The notes beneath the pieces are model-generated. The model searched no databases. It was not told where the DNA came from and saw only the letters and a list, made by a program, of their open reading frames with translations. DNA of 9,200 nt, from assembly GCA_012523875.1 (NCBI GenBank), contig JAAYSW010000208.1, positions 1 through 9,200 on the forward strand, in the 5' to 3' direction. Shown here piece after piece: positions 1 to 6,756 of this stretch (the first letter of the stretch is position 1; every line of letters starts with the position of its first letter). Both the position numbers and the translations under genes were made by a program. This stretch comes from Clostridiales bacterium (lineage in GTDB: Bacteria > Bacillota > Clostridia > Oscillospirales > Ruminococcaceae).

Positions 1-126
1 AACCGAAAGAACAAGTGATGATATATCCTTTCTTCCATTCGGTGTAATTATTCCTATCTTAAAACAGAGTATTCCTACGATAATAAGCAAAAGCATTATA
101 ATTTCTTGTTTAAAAATAACCGACAT
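1..126 (-). CDS. AEC-family (auxin efflux carrier-like) transporter, N-terminal fragment
   Basis: Only the first 42 codons are in the window; the gene continues past the left edge. It begins with ATG at 126-124, preceded by AAGGAG (132-137, read on the minus strand) five bases upstream. That Shine-Dalgarno lies across the last codons of the yfhO-like gene, whose stop is only 2 nt before this start, so the two are surely co-transcribed and probably translationally coupled. The fragment starts MSVIFKQEIIMLLLIIVGIL, followed by C-F-K-I-G-I-I-T-P-N-G and then S-S-L-V-L. This pattern (first hydrophobic helix, then a K-x-G-I-I-T turn, then a second amphipathic stretch) is typical of the N-terminus of AEC permeases, which export or import small organic anions or amino acids in bacteria. 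The substrate cannot be predicted. The family call rests on a short fragment, so it is probable and not certain. Confidence 0.7.
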   Translation of the reverse strand, partial: MSVIFKQEIIMLLLIIVGILCFKIGIITPNGRKDISSLVLSV

Positions 127-128
127 AC

Positions 129-2795
129 CTACTCCTTAAAAAGTGCTAAAATCGATATTATAGTTGGGAAAATATACACAGAAATAATTATGCCAATAAA
201 TAAAGCGACTGTGATTATATTTGTGAATTTATATTTTGTAAGTTTATTGAGGTTTATTCTAAGCTTCTCTCTAAGTATTACAGCTAGTATAATAATTGCA
301 AGACCTAAAAATGAGATGCACAGCCCAATAATAAAGCCCTGTGGATAAAATTTAATCCTTATTTCATTTCTTCCCTCATTTAATTTAAGTGCCATAAAGC
401 AGTCATTTACTCTAATGGCATTTGTTTTCTCACCATTTATAGTAATATTGAATCCTTCATTATATGGTATTGCAAGATAGAGATATTCTTCCTCACTTGC
501 ATTACATTCAGTATAAAATTCATTCCCACCATGCATTACATCAATAGTTTTAATATTTTGTATGCTCTCATTCAATCTATCCAAATCAACTCCAAAAACT
601 GCAAACGACTTAACATCAATCTTTTTAAGAATTTTGATATCGACAATTACATCCTCATCTGTAAAAGTACCGAGCCTTAATATCCCATTGTTAAGTTGGT
701 TCGGGTAATAACTTTCTAAAACTTTACCATTTACATAAACTGAAACTGAATTATACTGCTCCTCCCAAACATCCGTACTTAGATTATCGAATAAATCAAA
801 ATATAATTCTTGAGTGCCTTGAATGTGCAGTTTATAGCTTATCTGGGAAACCTTATTTTCTAAATTTTTAATCCATATATGGTGCCTATCATCTGAATAA
901 GAATAATCAACATTTATCATTTCTGACATTCCATATTCTTTTACTATATCACTATTACCCAATAGCATTTCTGCATAATCTTTCTGTATAGATACCCTAT
1001 CTACAAAGTTTAATTCAGCCATACTTTTAGCATCAGTAATTATCCCAACAGGTAAATACAGGTTATTCCTATAAATATTAAATAAATCATCAGTATAAAC
1101 AAGTTCTGCATACTCTGAATCAAAACTTTTTGACCCTATTGTATATTTATTTGCAAGCACAGCATCTGTAATTCTAGTACCCCCATTAGAACATACCTCC
1201 ATCCAATAAGATGAATAGCCAAGCTTTTTCATAGCAAAAATATAATCCCTATCCGTCAATGAAGTATAATGTGCAAGCGTATTATAACCCAATGCACCCA
1301 TCATATTTGCATGGATGTACTTTCGTTCAGTTTTTACACGATAATACCCCTCATCAGAAATCTTTTCATGCAATTGCATTGATTGATTGAAAAGTACATC
1401 CTCGGTTGCTGAATTACCTATAAAGACGCTTGCATTTACAAATATCTCCGTAAGGCATATTATAAATAACAAAACCACTGTAAAGGTTTTCTTTATTAAG
1501 CCCTTTTTAAAAAATATAATACAAATTGAAAATACAATTAAGGCAAAACCAAATAACACTAAGTGGTGGTAAACCTGTTGTTCACTTGTCCAAAGCGAAG
1601 ATACATAAGATTTCATTTTTACAGTTATATTCGTATAATTTAGTGCTACAAAACATATATATGCACAAACAGCAATTATAGATATTAAATAAAATACCCT
1701 CTGTTTTTTTGCTACAGTATCTTTATTATCTGCTAGAACATATCCTATAATTGTAAGTCCAACTAATGTTATCATATACCCATATCTTAATGGGAAACAC
1801 TGATAGCTTCCAGTATGCCACATTTTATTTATTGGCTCTATAAGAACGGGAATTAATAACAAAATAAGCGTGATAGTTAGCTGGGTTGCCCTATTATTTA
1901 GAGAAATCCTAAGCCGTTTTAAGAATAGAATCGGTATAATAACAAAGATAATCGCTGTACAGATAACTAACTCTAGTTTATCAGATATATGTGATAACAT
2001 TCCGCCACTGCTTAAACTTCCTACTATACTTCCACCTCTGCCTGAATTAAGATATTGCAAAAAAGCAGGTAACCAGAAAACAGCTGTTATTAACATCGAT
2101 ACGAAACTTGAACAGATAAATGTAATTGTTGCATGGTTTCGTTTTTCTCCCTGTAAACAGATTTTTATATATAAATAAACCTCAATGATTAAAAATATAA
2201 CAACCATGTATGAAAGATAGAAATTAACTGCCATAAACGCACTTAATACTATTATATACATTAATGGTTTATTATGCTTCAATGCTCTCTTTAATCCAAT
2301 CATTAGTAATGGGAATAGATACATCACATCAAACCATACTACGTTTTGGAAATACATCAAACCAAACCCACAAAAAGCATACATAAGACTTAGGATAATA
2401 TTAAAACCTGTTCCAAGTTTTTTTATTTCTGATTTAAAGTATATGCTTGCTGTTAATGCACAAACCGCCATCTTCAGCACTACAAGGATATTCATAAAAT
2501 TCATCATTTCTGATTTTTCTATGAATATTACTAAAAATGAAAATGGACTGGAAATAAAAAAAAGGAATACGCCCCAAAAATTCATTCCTCCAGCATTAAC
2601 CGAGCTATAAAGAATACTTGACTTTCCCTCTAATATGTCCTTGAATTGCATTAAAATCGGTATAACCTGTTGCTCCATATCACACCATGCAATAAGTTTT
2701 GTACCAAATGGGTATATGCCCTTAAACGCATAATAAACACCCATTAAAATTATTACAATGATTGGTGGAATTATAATGCTAAACTTCTTTCTCAT
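129..2795 (-). CDS. YfhO-family polytopic membrane protein (predicted GT-C-like glycosyltransferase)
   Basis: This 888-residue protein has the length and architecture of the YfhO family. There is an N-terminal hydrophobic helix (about 5-22). A first outer loop contains W-C-D-M-E-Q-Q (D39, E41), where the family and GT-C enzymes keep acidic residues. It is followed by L-Y-S-S-V-N-A-G-G-M-N-F-W-G and S-S-P-F-S (about 62-86), both typical of YfhO. About ten further membrane helices run to residue 460. A large soluble region (about 461-819) ends in a family-like N-G-E-K...L-N-E-G-R-N-E-I segment, then come two C-terminal helices (about 820-842 and 858-885). In Bacillus subtilis and Listeria, YfhO-type proteins take part in glycosylating lipoteichoic or wall polymers, acting outside the membrane on lipid-linked sugars. 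That role is inferred here, and no CsbB-like partner is in view. The start is ATG with AGGAGG four bases upstream. The AEC transporter gene follows 2 nt after the stop. Confidence 0.88.
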   Translation of the reverse strand: MRKKFSIIIPPIIVIILMGVYYAFKGIYPFGTKLIAWCDMEQQVIPILMQFKDILEGKSSILYSSVNAGGMNFWGVFLFFISSPFSFLVIFIEKSEMMNFMNILVVLKMAVCALTASIYFKSEIKKLGTGFNIILSLMYAFCGFGLMYFQNVVWFDVMYLFPLLMIGLKRALKHNKPLMYIIVLSAFMAVNFYLSYMVVIFLIIEVYLYIKICLQGEKRNHATITFICSSFVSMLITAVFWLPAFLQYLNSGRGGSIVGSLSSGGMLSHISDKLELVICTAIIFVIIPILFLKRLRISLNNRATQLTITLILLLIPVLIEPINKMWHTGSYQCFPLRYGYMITLVGLTIIGYVLADNKDTVAKKQRVFYLISIIAVCAYICFVALNYTNITVKMKSYVSSLWTSEQQVYHHLVLFGFALIVFSICIIFFKKGLIKKTFTVVLLFIICLTEIFVNASVFIGNSATEDVLFNQSMQLHEKISDEGYYRVKTERKYIHANMMGALGYNTLAHYTSLTDRDYIFAMKKLGYSSYWMEVCSNGGTRITDAVLANKYTIGSKSFDSEYAELVYTDDLFNIYRNNLYLPVGIITDAKSMAELNFVDRVSIQKDYAEMLLGNSDIVKEYGMSEMINVDYSYSDDRHHIWIKNLENKVSQISYKLHIQGTQELYFDLFDNLSTDVWEEQYNSVSVYVNGKVLESYYPNQLNNGILRLGTFTDEDVIVDIKILKKIDVKSFAVFGVDLDRLNESIQNIKTIDVMHGGNEFYTECNASEEEYLYLAIPYNEGFNITINGEKTNAIRVNDCFMALKLNEGRNEIRIKFYPQGFIIGLCISFLGLAIIILAVILREKLRINLNKLTKYKFTNIITVALFIGIIISVYIFPTIISILALFKE

Positions 2796-2827
2796 AACGC
2801 CTCCTAAAATGTCAGTGTAGAACCTTT

Positions 2828-2856
2828 ATTATATATTATTTTTCATGAAAAATCAA
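2828..2856 (-). promoter_or_regulatory. Sigma-A-type promoter for the yfhO-like gene
   Basis: Read on the minus strand, TTGATT (2856-2851) and a perfect TATAAT (2833-2828) are separated by exactly 17 nt. The expected transcript would begin near 2821, leaving a leader of roughly 25 nt containing the AGGAGG at 2800-2805. The match to consensus and the position make this the likely promoter of the yfhO-like/AEC transporter pair. Confidence 0.75.
2838..2853. promoter_or_regulatory. 16-bp perfect palindrome in promoter spacer (possible operator)
   Basis: The sequence ATTTTTCATGAAAAAT is a perfect 16-bp palindrome. It sits between the -10 and -35 elements of the yfhO promoter and overlaps the -35 hexamer by three bases. 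A dimeric repressor bound here would block RNA polymerase. Part of the symmetry comes from A/T runs, which is expected at some rate in AT-rich DNA, so the operator role is inference only. Confidence 0.35.
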
Positions 2857-2961
2857 GGCTTGGAATCTTCCGTTTGTTCACAGTTTGTTTCCAAATTATT
2901 TACGATTAAGATAATTAATCATGGTAAAATGATAAAATATAGCTATGTCTTTTTATATAAA

Positions 2962-2989
2962 TTGACATCTTATTGGTAGATTATATATT
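2962..2989 (+). promoter_or_regulatory. Sigma-A-type promoter for the SPFH/zinc-ribbon operon
   Basis: A perfect -35 hexamer TTGACA (2962-2967) is followed after 16 nt by TATATT (2984-2989). Transcription would start near 2996, giving a leader of about 60 nt before the ATG at 3058. It lies in the divergent intergenic region (2796-3057), which holds nothing else that I recognise. That region also contains a GATTAA-N5-TTAATC inverted repeat (2904-2920), which could be a regulator site but may be chance in AT-rich DNA. Confidence 0.6.
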
Positions 2990-3057
2990 TTATCCTATAA
3001 ACTATTGATTTTTTTAAGCTTGTATGATACAATTATTTTAAAAAGGAGTTGTTTTCT

Positions 3058-4191
3058 ATGGCTGTTATTGATAGAATTAAATTTGATGGGCTGAGAAGCC
3101 GTGATTGGATAATATACAAATACCCTAAGGATAATCTTGTTATCGGAACACAATTGATTGTCGGCGAGGGGCAAGCTGCCATTTTTGTAAAAGGTGGTAA
3201 GGTTTGTGATTTATTCAATGCTGGTACCTATACCCTAGATGCTAGCAACCTCCCTATTCTTCAGGGAGTACTTAATATCCCATTCGGCGGGAAAACTCCT
3301 TTTACTGCTGAAATATTCTTTATAAATATTGTTTCAAAACTCGATATAAACTGGGGAACTACCAATCCTATCCAAGTTATTGACCCTAAGTATTTTATTA
3401 AACTTAGGATTCGTGCTTTCGGGCAGCTAGGTATGAAAATAACTGATTACACTGTGTTTCTAAGGGAACTAATTGGTGTGGTAAGTGCTAACGAAATAAT
3501 AAAATATGATAGGATTATGGATTTTTTCAAAGGTGTTCTGATACAGAAAATGAAAACTATTATAGCTGATATTATCATAAACCAAAAGATTTCTGCATTG
3601 GAATTAACACCTAAGCTTGAGGAAATATCAACTCTTGCAAAAGAAAAAATTACTCCTGAGTTTAATAAATTTGGTCTTTCTGTCGTTAACTTCTTCATAC
3701 ATTCAATTAATTTTCCAGATGAGGATTTTAACCAGATTAATGAAATTCTCAAAGATAAGGCTCAATTTGAAATTATGGGCGATAATAGATATGTTACAAA
3801 GCGTTCCTTCGATGTTTATGACCAAGCAGCATCAAATGAAACTGGAATTGCTGGTGCTCTTGTTGCAGGGGGGGTTGGCTTAGGGGTTGGTAGTTCTGTG
3901 GGGGCAAATATAAATAATACCATAAATCCCAATGCAATTCTTGATGATGCAAAAATACAATGTCCTAACTGTAATGCAGAAAACTCTCATAAAGCAAAGT
4001 TTTGCAATAGCTGTGGTGAACTTATTGAAAAGCCAAAGAAATTATGTTCAGTATGTAATGCCACAATTATAGGGGATGTGAAATTTTGTTCTGAATGCGG
4101 TGCCTCAACCGCTGATAAAACCTGTGAATGTGGGGCAAAGCTTCCTGCAAAAGCAAATTTCTGTAATGAATGTGGAAAGAAGGTGGATTAA
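3058..4191 (+). CDS. SPFH-domain (stomatin/prohibitin-like, YdjI-type) protein with C-terminal zinc ribbons
   Basis: The ATG at 3058 is chosen because AAAGGAG (3042-3048) is well placed for it. A TTG at 3049 is in frame but lies directly against that Shine-Dalgarno. The 377-residue product has an SPFH/Band 7 domain (about 25-240) of the bacterial YdjI type, with no N-terminal membrane helix and no signal peptide. A helical E/K-rich part follows, then a glycine/alanine-rich hydrophobic stretch (about 261-285). The tail holds three zinc-ribbon units: C302/C305/C316/C319, C330/C333/C344/C347 and C356/C358/C369/C372. The third is unusual because its first pair is C-x-C. SPFH proteins form membrane-associated oligomers that organise membrane microdomains. 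In B. subtilis, YdjI works with YdjG/YdjH and a PspA protein at the envelope, but no pspA gene is visible here. This is the first gene of a three-gene operon; the next start follows its stop immediately. The family call is firm; the role is inferred. Confidence 0.88.
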   Translation: MAVIDRIKFDGLRSRDWIIYKYPKDNLVIGTQLIVGEGQAAIFVKGGKVCDLFNAGTYTLDASNLPILQGVLNIPFGGKTPFTAEIFFINIVSKLDINWGTTNPIQVIDPKYFIKLRIRAFGQLGMKITDYTVFLRELIGVVSANEIIKYDRIMDFFKGVLIQKMKTIIADIIINQKISALELTPKLEEISTLAKEKITPEFNKFGLSVVNFFIHSINFPDEDFNQINEILKDKAQFEIMGDNRYVTKRSFDVYDQAASNETGIAGALVAGGVGLGVGSSVGANINNTINPNAILDDAKIQCPNCNAENSHKAKFCNSCGELIEKPKKLCSVCNATIIGDVKFCSECGASTADKTCECGAKLPAKANFCNECGKKVD

Positions 4192-4593
4192 TTGAAAAAT
4201 GATAAATCATCAAGTTCCTTTACAATTGGTTCGTTTCTAGGGCTTATTCTCTGTTGCTTTTTTTCAGCAATAATAGCTTATGTTCTATATGCTATAAAGT
4301 TTATGGATTATCCTGCAAGTAATACAGCTATTATTTTTGTGGTTTTTAACCTCGTTTCCATAACTGCTGTCGTTACACTTGGAAGGGCAATTCAAAAGAT
4401 TATCACAACAGCATCTTATATTCAAATCGTGTCCGTCACTGTTCTTTACACGTTGTTCCAATTTATCCATATGTTTGTCTATATTCGAACGGATAATGTC
4501 GTTCGATATAATATTTACCATATGTGCATATTGTTTTGCTATTTGGTGATTATCACTCCAGTTATATTAACTGGTGCTAAAAAAAATAAATAA
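4192..4593 (+). CDS. Small four-helix membrane protein of unknown function
   Basis: I do not recognise the family. The start is a TTG at 4192-4194, directly abutting the TAA stop of the SPFH gene (TAATTG). AAGGTGG (4180-4186) lies five bases upstream, and the nearest ATG (4199) is out of frame, so the TTG is well supported and implies translational coupling. The 133-residue product has a short charged, serine-rich N-terminus and then four predicted membrane helices at about 12-33, 44-64, 76-97 and 108-128. It ends in a lysine-rich tail (A-K-K-N-K) that should be cytoplasmic. No catalytic or metal-binding motif stands out. Its position between an SPFH protein and a TM2 protein suggests that it is a membrane partner of the same assembly, possibly an anchor for the SPFH protein, which has no clear membrane helix at its own N-terminus. 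That is inference from gene order. Confidence 0.75.
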   Translation: MKNDKSSSSFTIGSFLGLILCCFFSAIIAYVLYAIKFMDYPASNTAIIFVVFNLVSITAVVTLGRAIQKIITTASYIQIVSVTVLYTLFQFIHMFVYIRTDNVVRYNIYHMCILFCYLVIITPVILTGAKKNK

Positions 4594-4622
4594 TATTAAT
4601 TATTAATTAAGGTGGTTTTAAA

Positions 4623-5039
4623 ATGGCGGAAAATTCATGTCCTCAATGCGGTGCTCCTAATGCAGTTGGAGCTAATGAATGTAAATACTGTGGGGAGTCC
4701 CTAGCATCAGCAAATAGGAATCAACAGTTTAATGCTCATGCTCCTAACAACACTCCTAATAATGTTACCCACGTTACCTATGTAAACAACGGCTTTCCAA
4801 ATGATGGAATTAATCCATCTTGGCCTATCAAAAGTAAGATAGCTGCTGGTGTGCTTGCAATTCTTTTAGGTTCACTTGGTGTTCATAAGTTTTATTTAGG
4901 TAAAATTGGTATGGGAATTGTATATCTTCTTCTCTCATGGACAGGAATCCCTGCCGTTATTGGGTTAATTGAGGGGATAATTTACTTGACTTCTAATGAC
5001 CATAATTTCTGTGTAAAGAATCAAGTTAGACTGCAATAG
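4623..5039 (+). CDS. Zinc-ribbon and TM2-domain membrane protein
   Basis: The start is ATG with AAGGTGG (4609-4615) seven bases upstream. The 138-residue protein opens with a single zinc ribbon (C6, C9, C20, C23). A low-complexity N/Q/P/H-rich linker (about 32-66) follows, then a TM2 domain (about 69-130). The TM2 signature is clear: two hydrophobic helices around G-S-L-G-V-H-K-F-Y-L-G-K (83-94), with N-D-H-N-F near the end. TM2 proteins are small membrane proteins found across bacteria and animals, and their bacterial role is poorly defined. The zinc ribbon resembles those on the tail of the SPFH protein encoded two genes upstream, which suggests that the products act together or bind a common partner at the inner membrane face. 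This is the last gene of the operon; the terminator begins about 40 nt later. Confidence 0.85.
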   Translation: MAENSCPQCGAPNAVGANECKYCGESLASANRNQQFNAHAPNNTPNNVTHVTYVNNGFPNDGINPSWPIKSKIAAGVLAILLGSLGVHKFYLGKIGMGIVYLLLSWTGIPAVIGLIEGIIYLTSNDHNFCVKNQVRLQ

Positions 5040-5077
5040 CTAGAATATTTTTCATAAAGAAATAATTGAATTTAGAT

Positions 5078-5119
5078 AAAAATAATCCAGAGATAATATT
5101 ATCTTTGGATTATTTTTTT
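5078..5119. terminator. Bidirectional intrinsic terminator
   Basis: AATAATCCA (5081-5089) pairs with TGGATTATT (5106-5114). Inside lies the palindrome AGATAATATTATCT (5091-5104), with one G-T position between the two parts. AAA and TTT extend the stem on the outside. Seven Ts (5113-5119) follow on the plus strand. On the minus strand the same hairpin is followed by a run of five Ts. It therefore ends the plus-strand SPFH operon (stop at 5039) and, from the other side, the minus-strand genes ending at 5149. Confidence 0.85.
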
Positions 5120-5148
5120 CCTTAATATATTCCATTAAAATATTTGAA

Positions 5149-6084
5149 TTAATATCTAATTATTTCTGTACCATAGGGGAATGAGTTATAATACGTATTG
5201 CTTTCATCAACATAATATGTGCATGAACTTGGTATAAAAGCTGTAACAAGCCCACTATTATAGAATGCTTGCTTGCCTATTATTTCAATTTGCTGAGGTA
5301 TATAAATCTCTTTTAAACCCCACCAACTTGTAAACACTCGATTTTCAATGCTTGTAATGGTGTTATTAAGCGTTAAACTCTTGGCTTGTGTGCAATCTGC
5401 AAAGGCTTGAGAAGCTATAAATTCTACACTATCTGGAATTACAACCTCTAACAGCCCATTGCAAGCTTCAAATGCTCCTATGCCAATTTCCTTTACACTA
5501 CCAGTTATCGTTAACTTCCTAATATGATAACAATGTGCAAACGCCCAGTTTCCAATCTTCTCAAGGTTTTCACCAAGAATCAGTGTACATTCTCCTTTTT
5601 CGGAACTCTGCCCTGCACGATGAAATGCACTTTGACCAATTTCCTTCACGCCATTTCCAATTAAAATATATTCAAGGCAATAACAATTTTCAAAGGCATT
5701 GTTCCCAATAGTTTGCACATTATCTCCAATGTTAACACGCTTTATTTTTTTTACAACCCCTACTTGCGAATAAAAGGCGTAATTAGCTATTTCTCGAACA
5801 CTACTAGGTATTACCAATTCAAGTACATCTCCAACACCTGTCAAAGGTTCATAAGATTCACCACTACCGATAATAGTTACAGGATACCCTTCAATAACAC
5901 TTGGGATAGTAACTTTTGTTCCACTCCCCTTATATCCCAAAATCCTGACTTCTTCATTATCAATATGATAAACCCAATCATCAGGATTAATACCCTCTCG
6001 TTCCCACACCTTAATATTTCTAGCGTAAATTCTATTCACAGGTTTTGAGCCAATCATGATATTTTCTGCATCATTTAACTTCAT
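5149..6084 (-). CDS. BspA-type leucine-rich-repeat protein with phage-tail-like N-terminal module
   Basis: The ATG start has GGAGGG (6090-6095) five bases upstream and lies 1 nt after the stop of the preceding gene, so the two are translationally coupled. Residues 8-28 (N-I-M-I-G-S-K-P-V-N-R-I-Y ... K-V-W-E) match the short module that begins many siphophage tail and receptor-binding proteins of Firmicutes (G-x-x-x-V-x-K/R-I-Y-x-G-x-x-x-V-W). A short linker follows, then an array of BspA-type (LRR_5) repeats from about 45 to 290. Eight copies of the A-F core carry phenylalanines at 104, 131, 154, 182, 205, 228, 251 and 274; the last four steps are each exactly 23 residues. BspA-like repeats usually bind host proteins or surface ligands and usually follow a signal peptide. 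Here there is none, nor any membrane helix or sorting motif. A receptor-binding tip on a phage-like particle would explain this, but that is inferred. Transcription likely ends at the 5078-5119 hairpin. Confidence 0.8.
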   Translation of the reverse strand: MKLNDAENIMIGSKPVNRIYARNIKVWEREGINPDDWVYHIDNEEVRILGYKGSGTKVTIPSVIEGYPVTIIGSGESYEPLTGVGDVLELVIPSSVREIANYAFYSQVGVVKKIKRVNIGDNVQTIGNNAFENCYCLEYILIGNGVKEIGQSAFHRAGQSSEKGECTLILGENLEKIGNWAFAHCYHIRKLTITGSVKEIGIGAFEACNGLLEVVIPDSVEFIASQAFADCTQAKSLTLNNTITSIENRVFTSWWGLKEIYIPQQIEIIGKQAFYNSGLVTAFIPSSCTYYVDESNTYYNSFPYGTEIIRY

Positions 6085-6085
6085 T

Positions 6086-6655
6086 TCAACCCTCCGTAAT
6101 CACATAGAGTTTTGTTTCATCAATTATTGATAATTCATCATACTCAGCTTGCGTCAAAATAATATAGGGATAGCCTAAGTCAACAATTTGCTGGCTTATA
6201 AAGTTTTGTATATTGGTTATCCCCTCACTAACCTTAATCTGCAAATCATTAACAGCTTGTTCAATTAAATCAACGGGTGGTAAACTATCACCTCTACCAG
6301 TAGCTCTTATTTCAATGGCTGGCATAGAATATTTTATAACCAATATCTCCTTTTCCATTAGTTTTATTACCCCTCGAATTTCTAACTCCAGCATACCAGC
6401 AATTGCAGTAAAATCCCTATTAATTGACCATTTTAAAATAACCTTTTCCCCGTCTATTATCTTTTCTAACACCTGTTCAATCTGATCACCCTTGCTATTA
6501 ATACCTTTAATTATAAAGGTACAGTTCTCAATGCATACATCACTATAATGCCTATCTACCACAAATTCTATGGTATCAGCATTATGCTCACCCTCGGTTA
6601 AAAGATAATACATAGGCGAGGAATCTATCAGTTTCTTTTCTGCTATTAGTTTCAT
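6086..6655 (-). CDS. Phage tail/baseplate-like protein (BppU-like N-terminus)
   Basis: The ATG at 6655 is chosen because AAAGGAG sits seven bases upstream. An in-frame TTG at 6718 would add 21 residues that look non-coding and has no clear ribosome-binding site. The 189-residue protein falls into three parts. Residues about 14-110 form a beta-rich domain with the pattern seen at the N-terminus of siphophage baseplate upper and tail proteins: I-E-F-x-V (29-33), F-I-I-K-G-I-N (47-53), then a conserved-looking W76 followed by A-G-M-L-E-L-E-I (86-93). Residues about 125-160 are a probable helical or coiled-coil segment. The end, about 163-187 (Y-P-Y-I-I-L-T-Q-A-E-Y-D-E-L ... K-L-Y-V-I), matches a short module common near the C-termini of phage tail proteins. 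There is no signal peptide. The likely job is a structural adaptor in a tail-like assembly, paired with the downstream LRR protein. The phage link rests on pattern recognition and not on a search. Confidence 0.65.
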   Translation of the reverse strand: MKLIAEKKLIDSSPMYYLLTEGEHNADTIEFVVDRHYSDVCIENCTFIIKGINSKGDQIEQVLEKIIDGEKVILKWSINRDFTAIAGMLELEIRGVIKLMEKEILVIKYSMPAIEIRATGRGDSLPPVDLIEQAVNDLQIKVSEGITNIQNFISQQIVDLGYPYIILTQAEYDELSIIDETKLYVITEG

Positions 6656-6708
6656 AAAATCACTCCTTTTTTTATAGCCCCTCACTAATGGCATAAAAAA
6701 AGAAAAAT

Positions 6709-6726
6709 GTGTACACAAACGTACAC
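6709..6726. repeat. Inverted repeat GTGTAC-N6-GTACAC upstream of the tail-like pair
   Basis: A perfect 6-bp inverted repeat with a 6-nt spacer lies in the 101-nt gap between queH and the tail-like gene. Its left half also sits inside a 10-bp palindrome, TGTGTACACA (6708-6717). It is a plausible regulator-binding site. On the minus strand, TTGTGT (6718-6713) and TATGCC (6695-6690) are 17 nt apart, but the -10 match is poor, so I do not call a promoter. Confidence 0.4.
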
Positions 6727-6756
6727 TTCCTTACCTGAAAGTGAAATCATAAATTA

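Noticed and set aside
106..348. Plus-strand open frame over the end of the yfhO-like gene
   Set aside because: It lies antisense to two well-supported genes and resembles no protein family.
2873..2892. GTTTGTT direct repeats in the divergent intergenic region
   Set aside because: Two short copies in AT-rich DNA are not distinguishable from chance, and they lie outside both promoter cores.
3005..3028. TTGATT and TATGAT as a second promoter for the SPFH operon
   Set aside because: The hexamers are only 12 nt apart, too close for a sigma-A promoter; the TTGACA/TATATT pair upstream is better.
3049..3057. In-frame TTG nine bases upstream of the SPFH ATG as the start
   Set aside because: It directly abuts the Shine-Dalgarno, leaving almost no spacing; the ATG at 3058 is well spaced.
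6656..6718. TTG at 6718 as the start of the tail-like protein
   Set aside because: It has no good ribosome-binding site, and the 21 extra residues read like untranslated leader; ATG 6655 has AAAGGAG at good distance.
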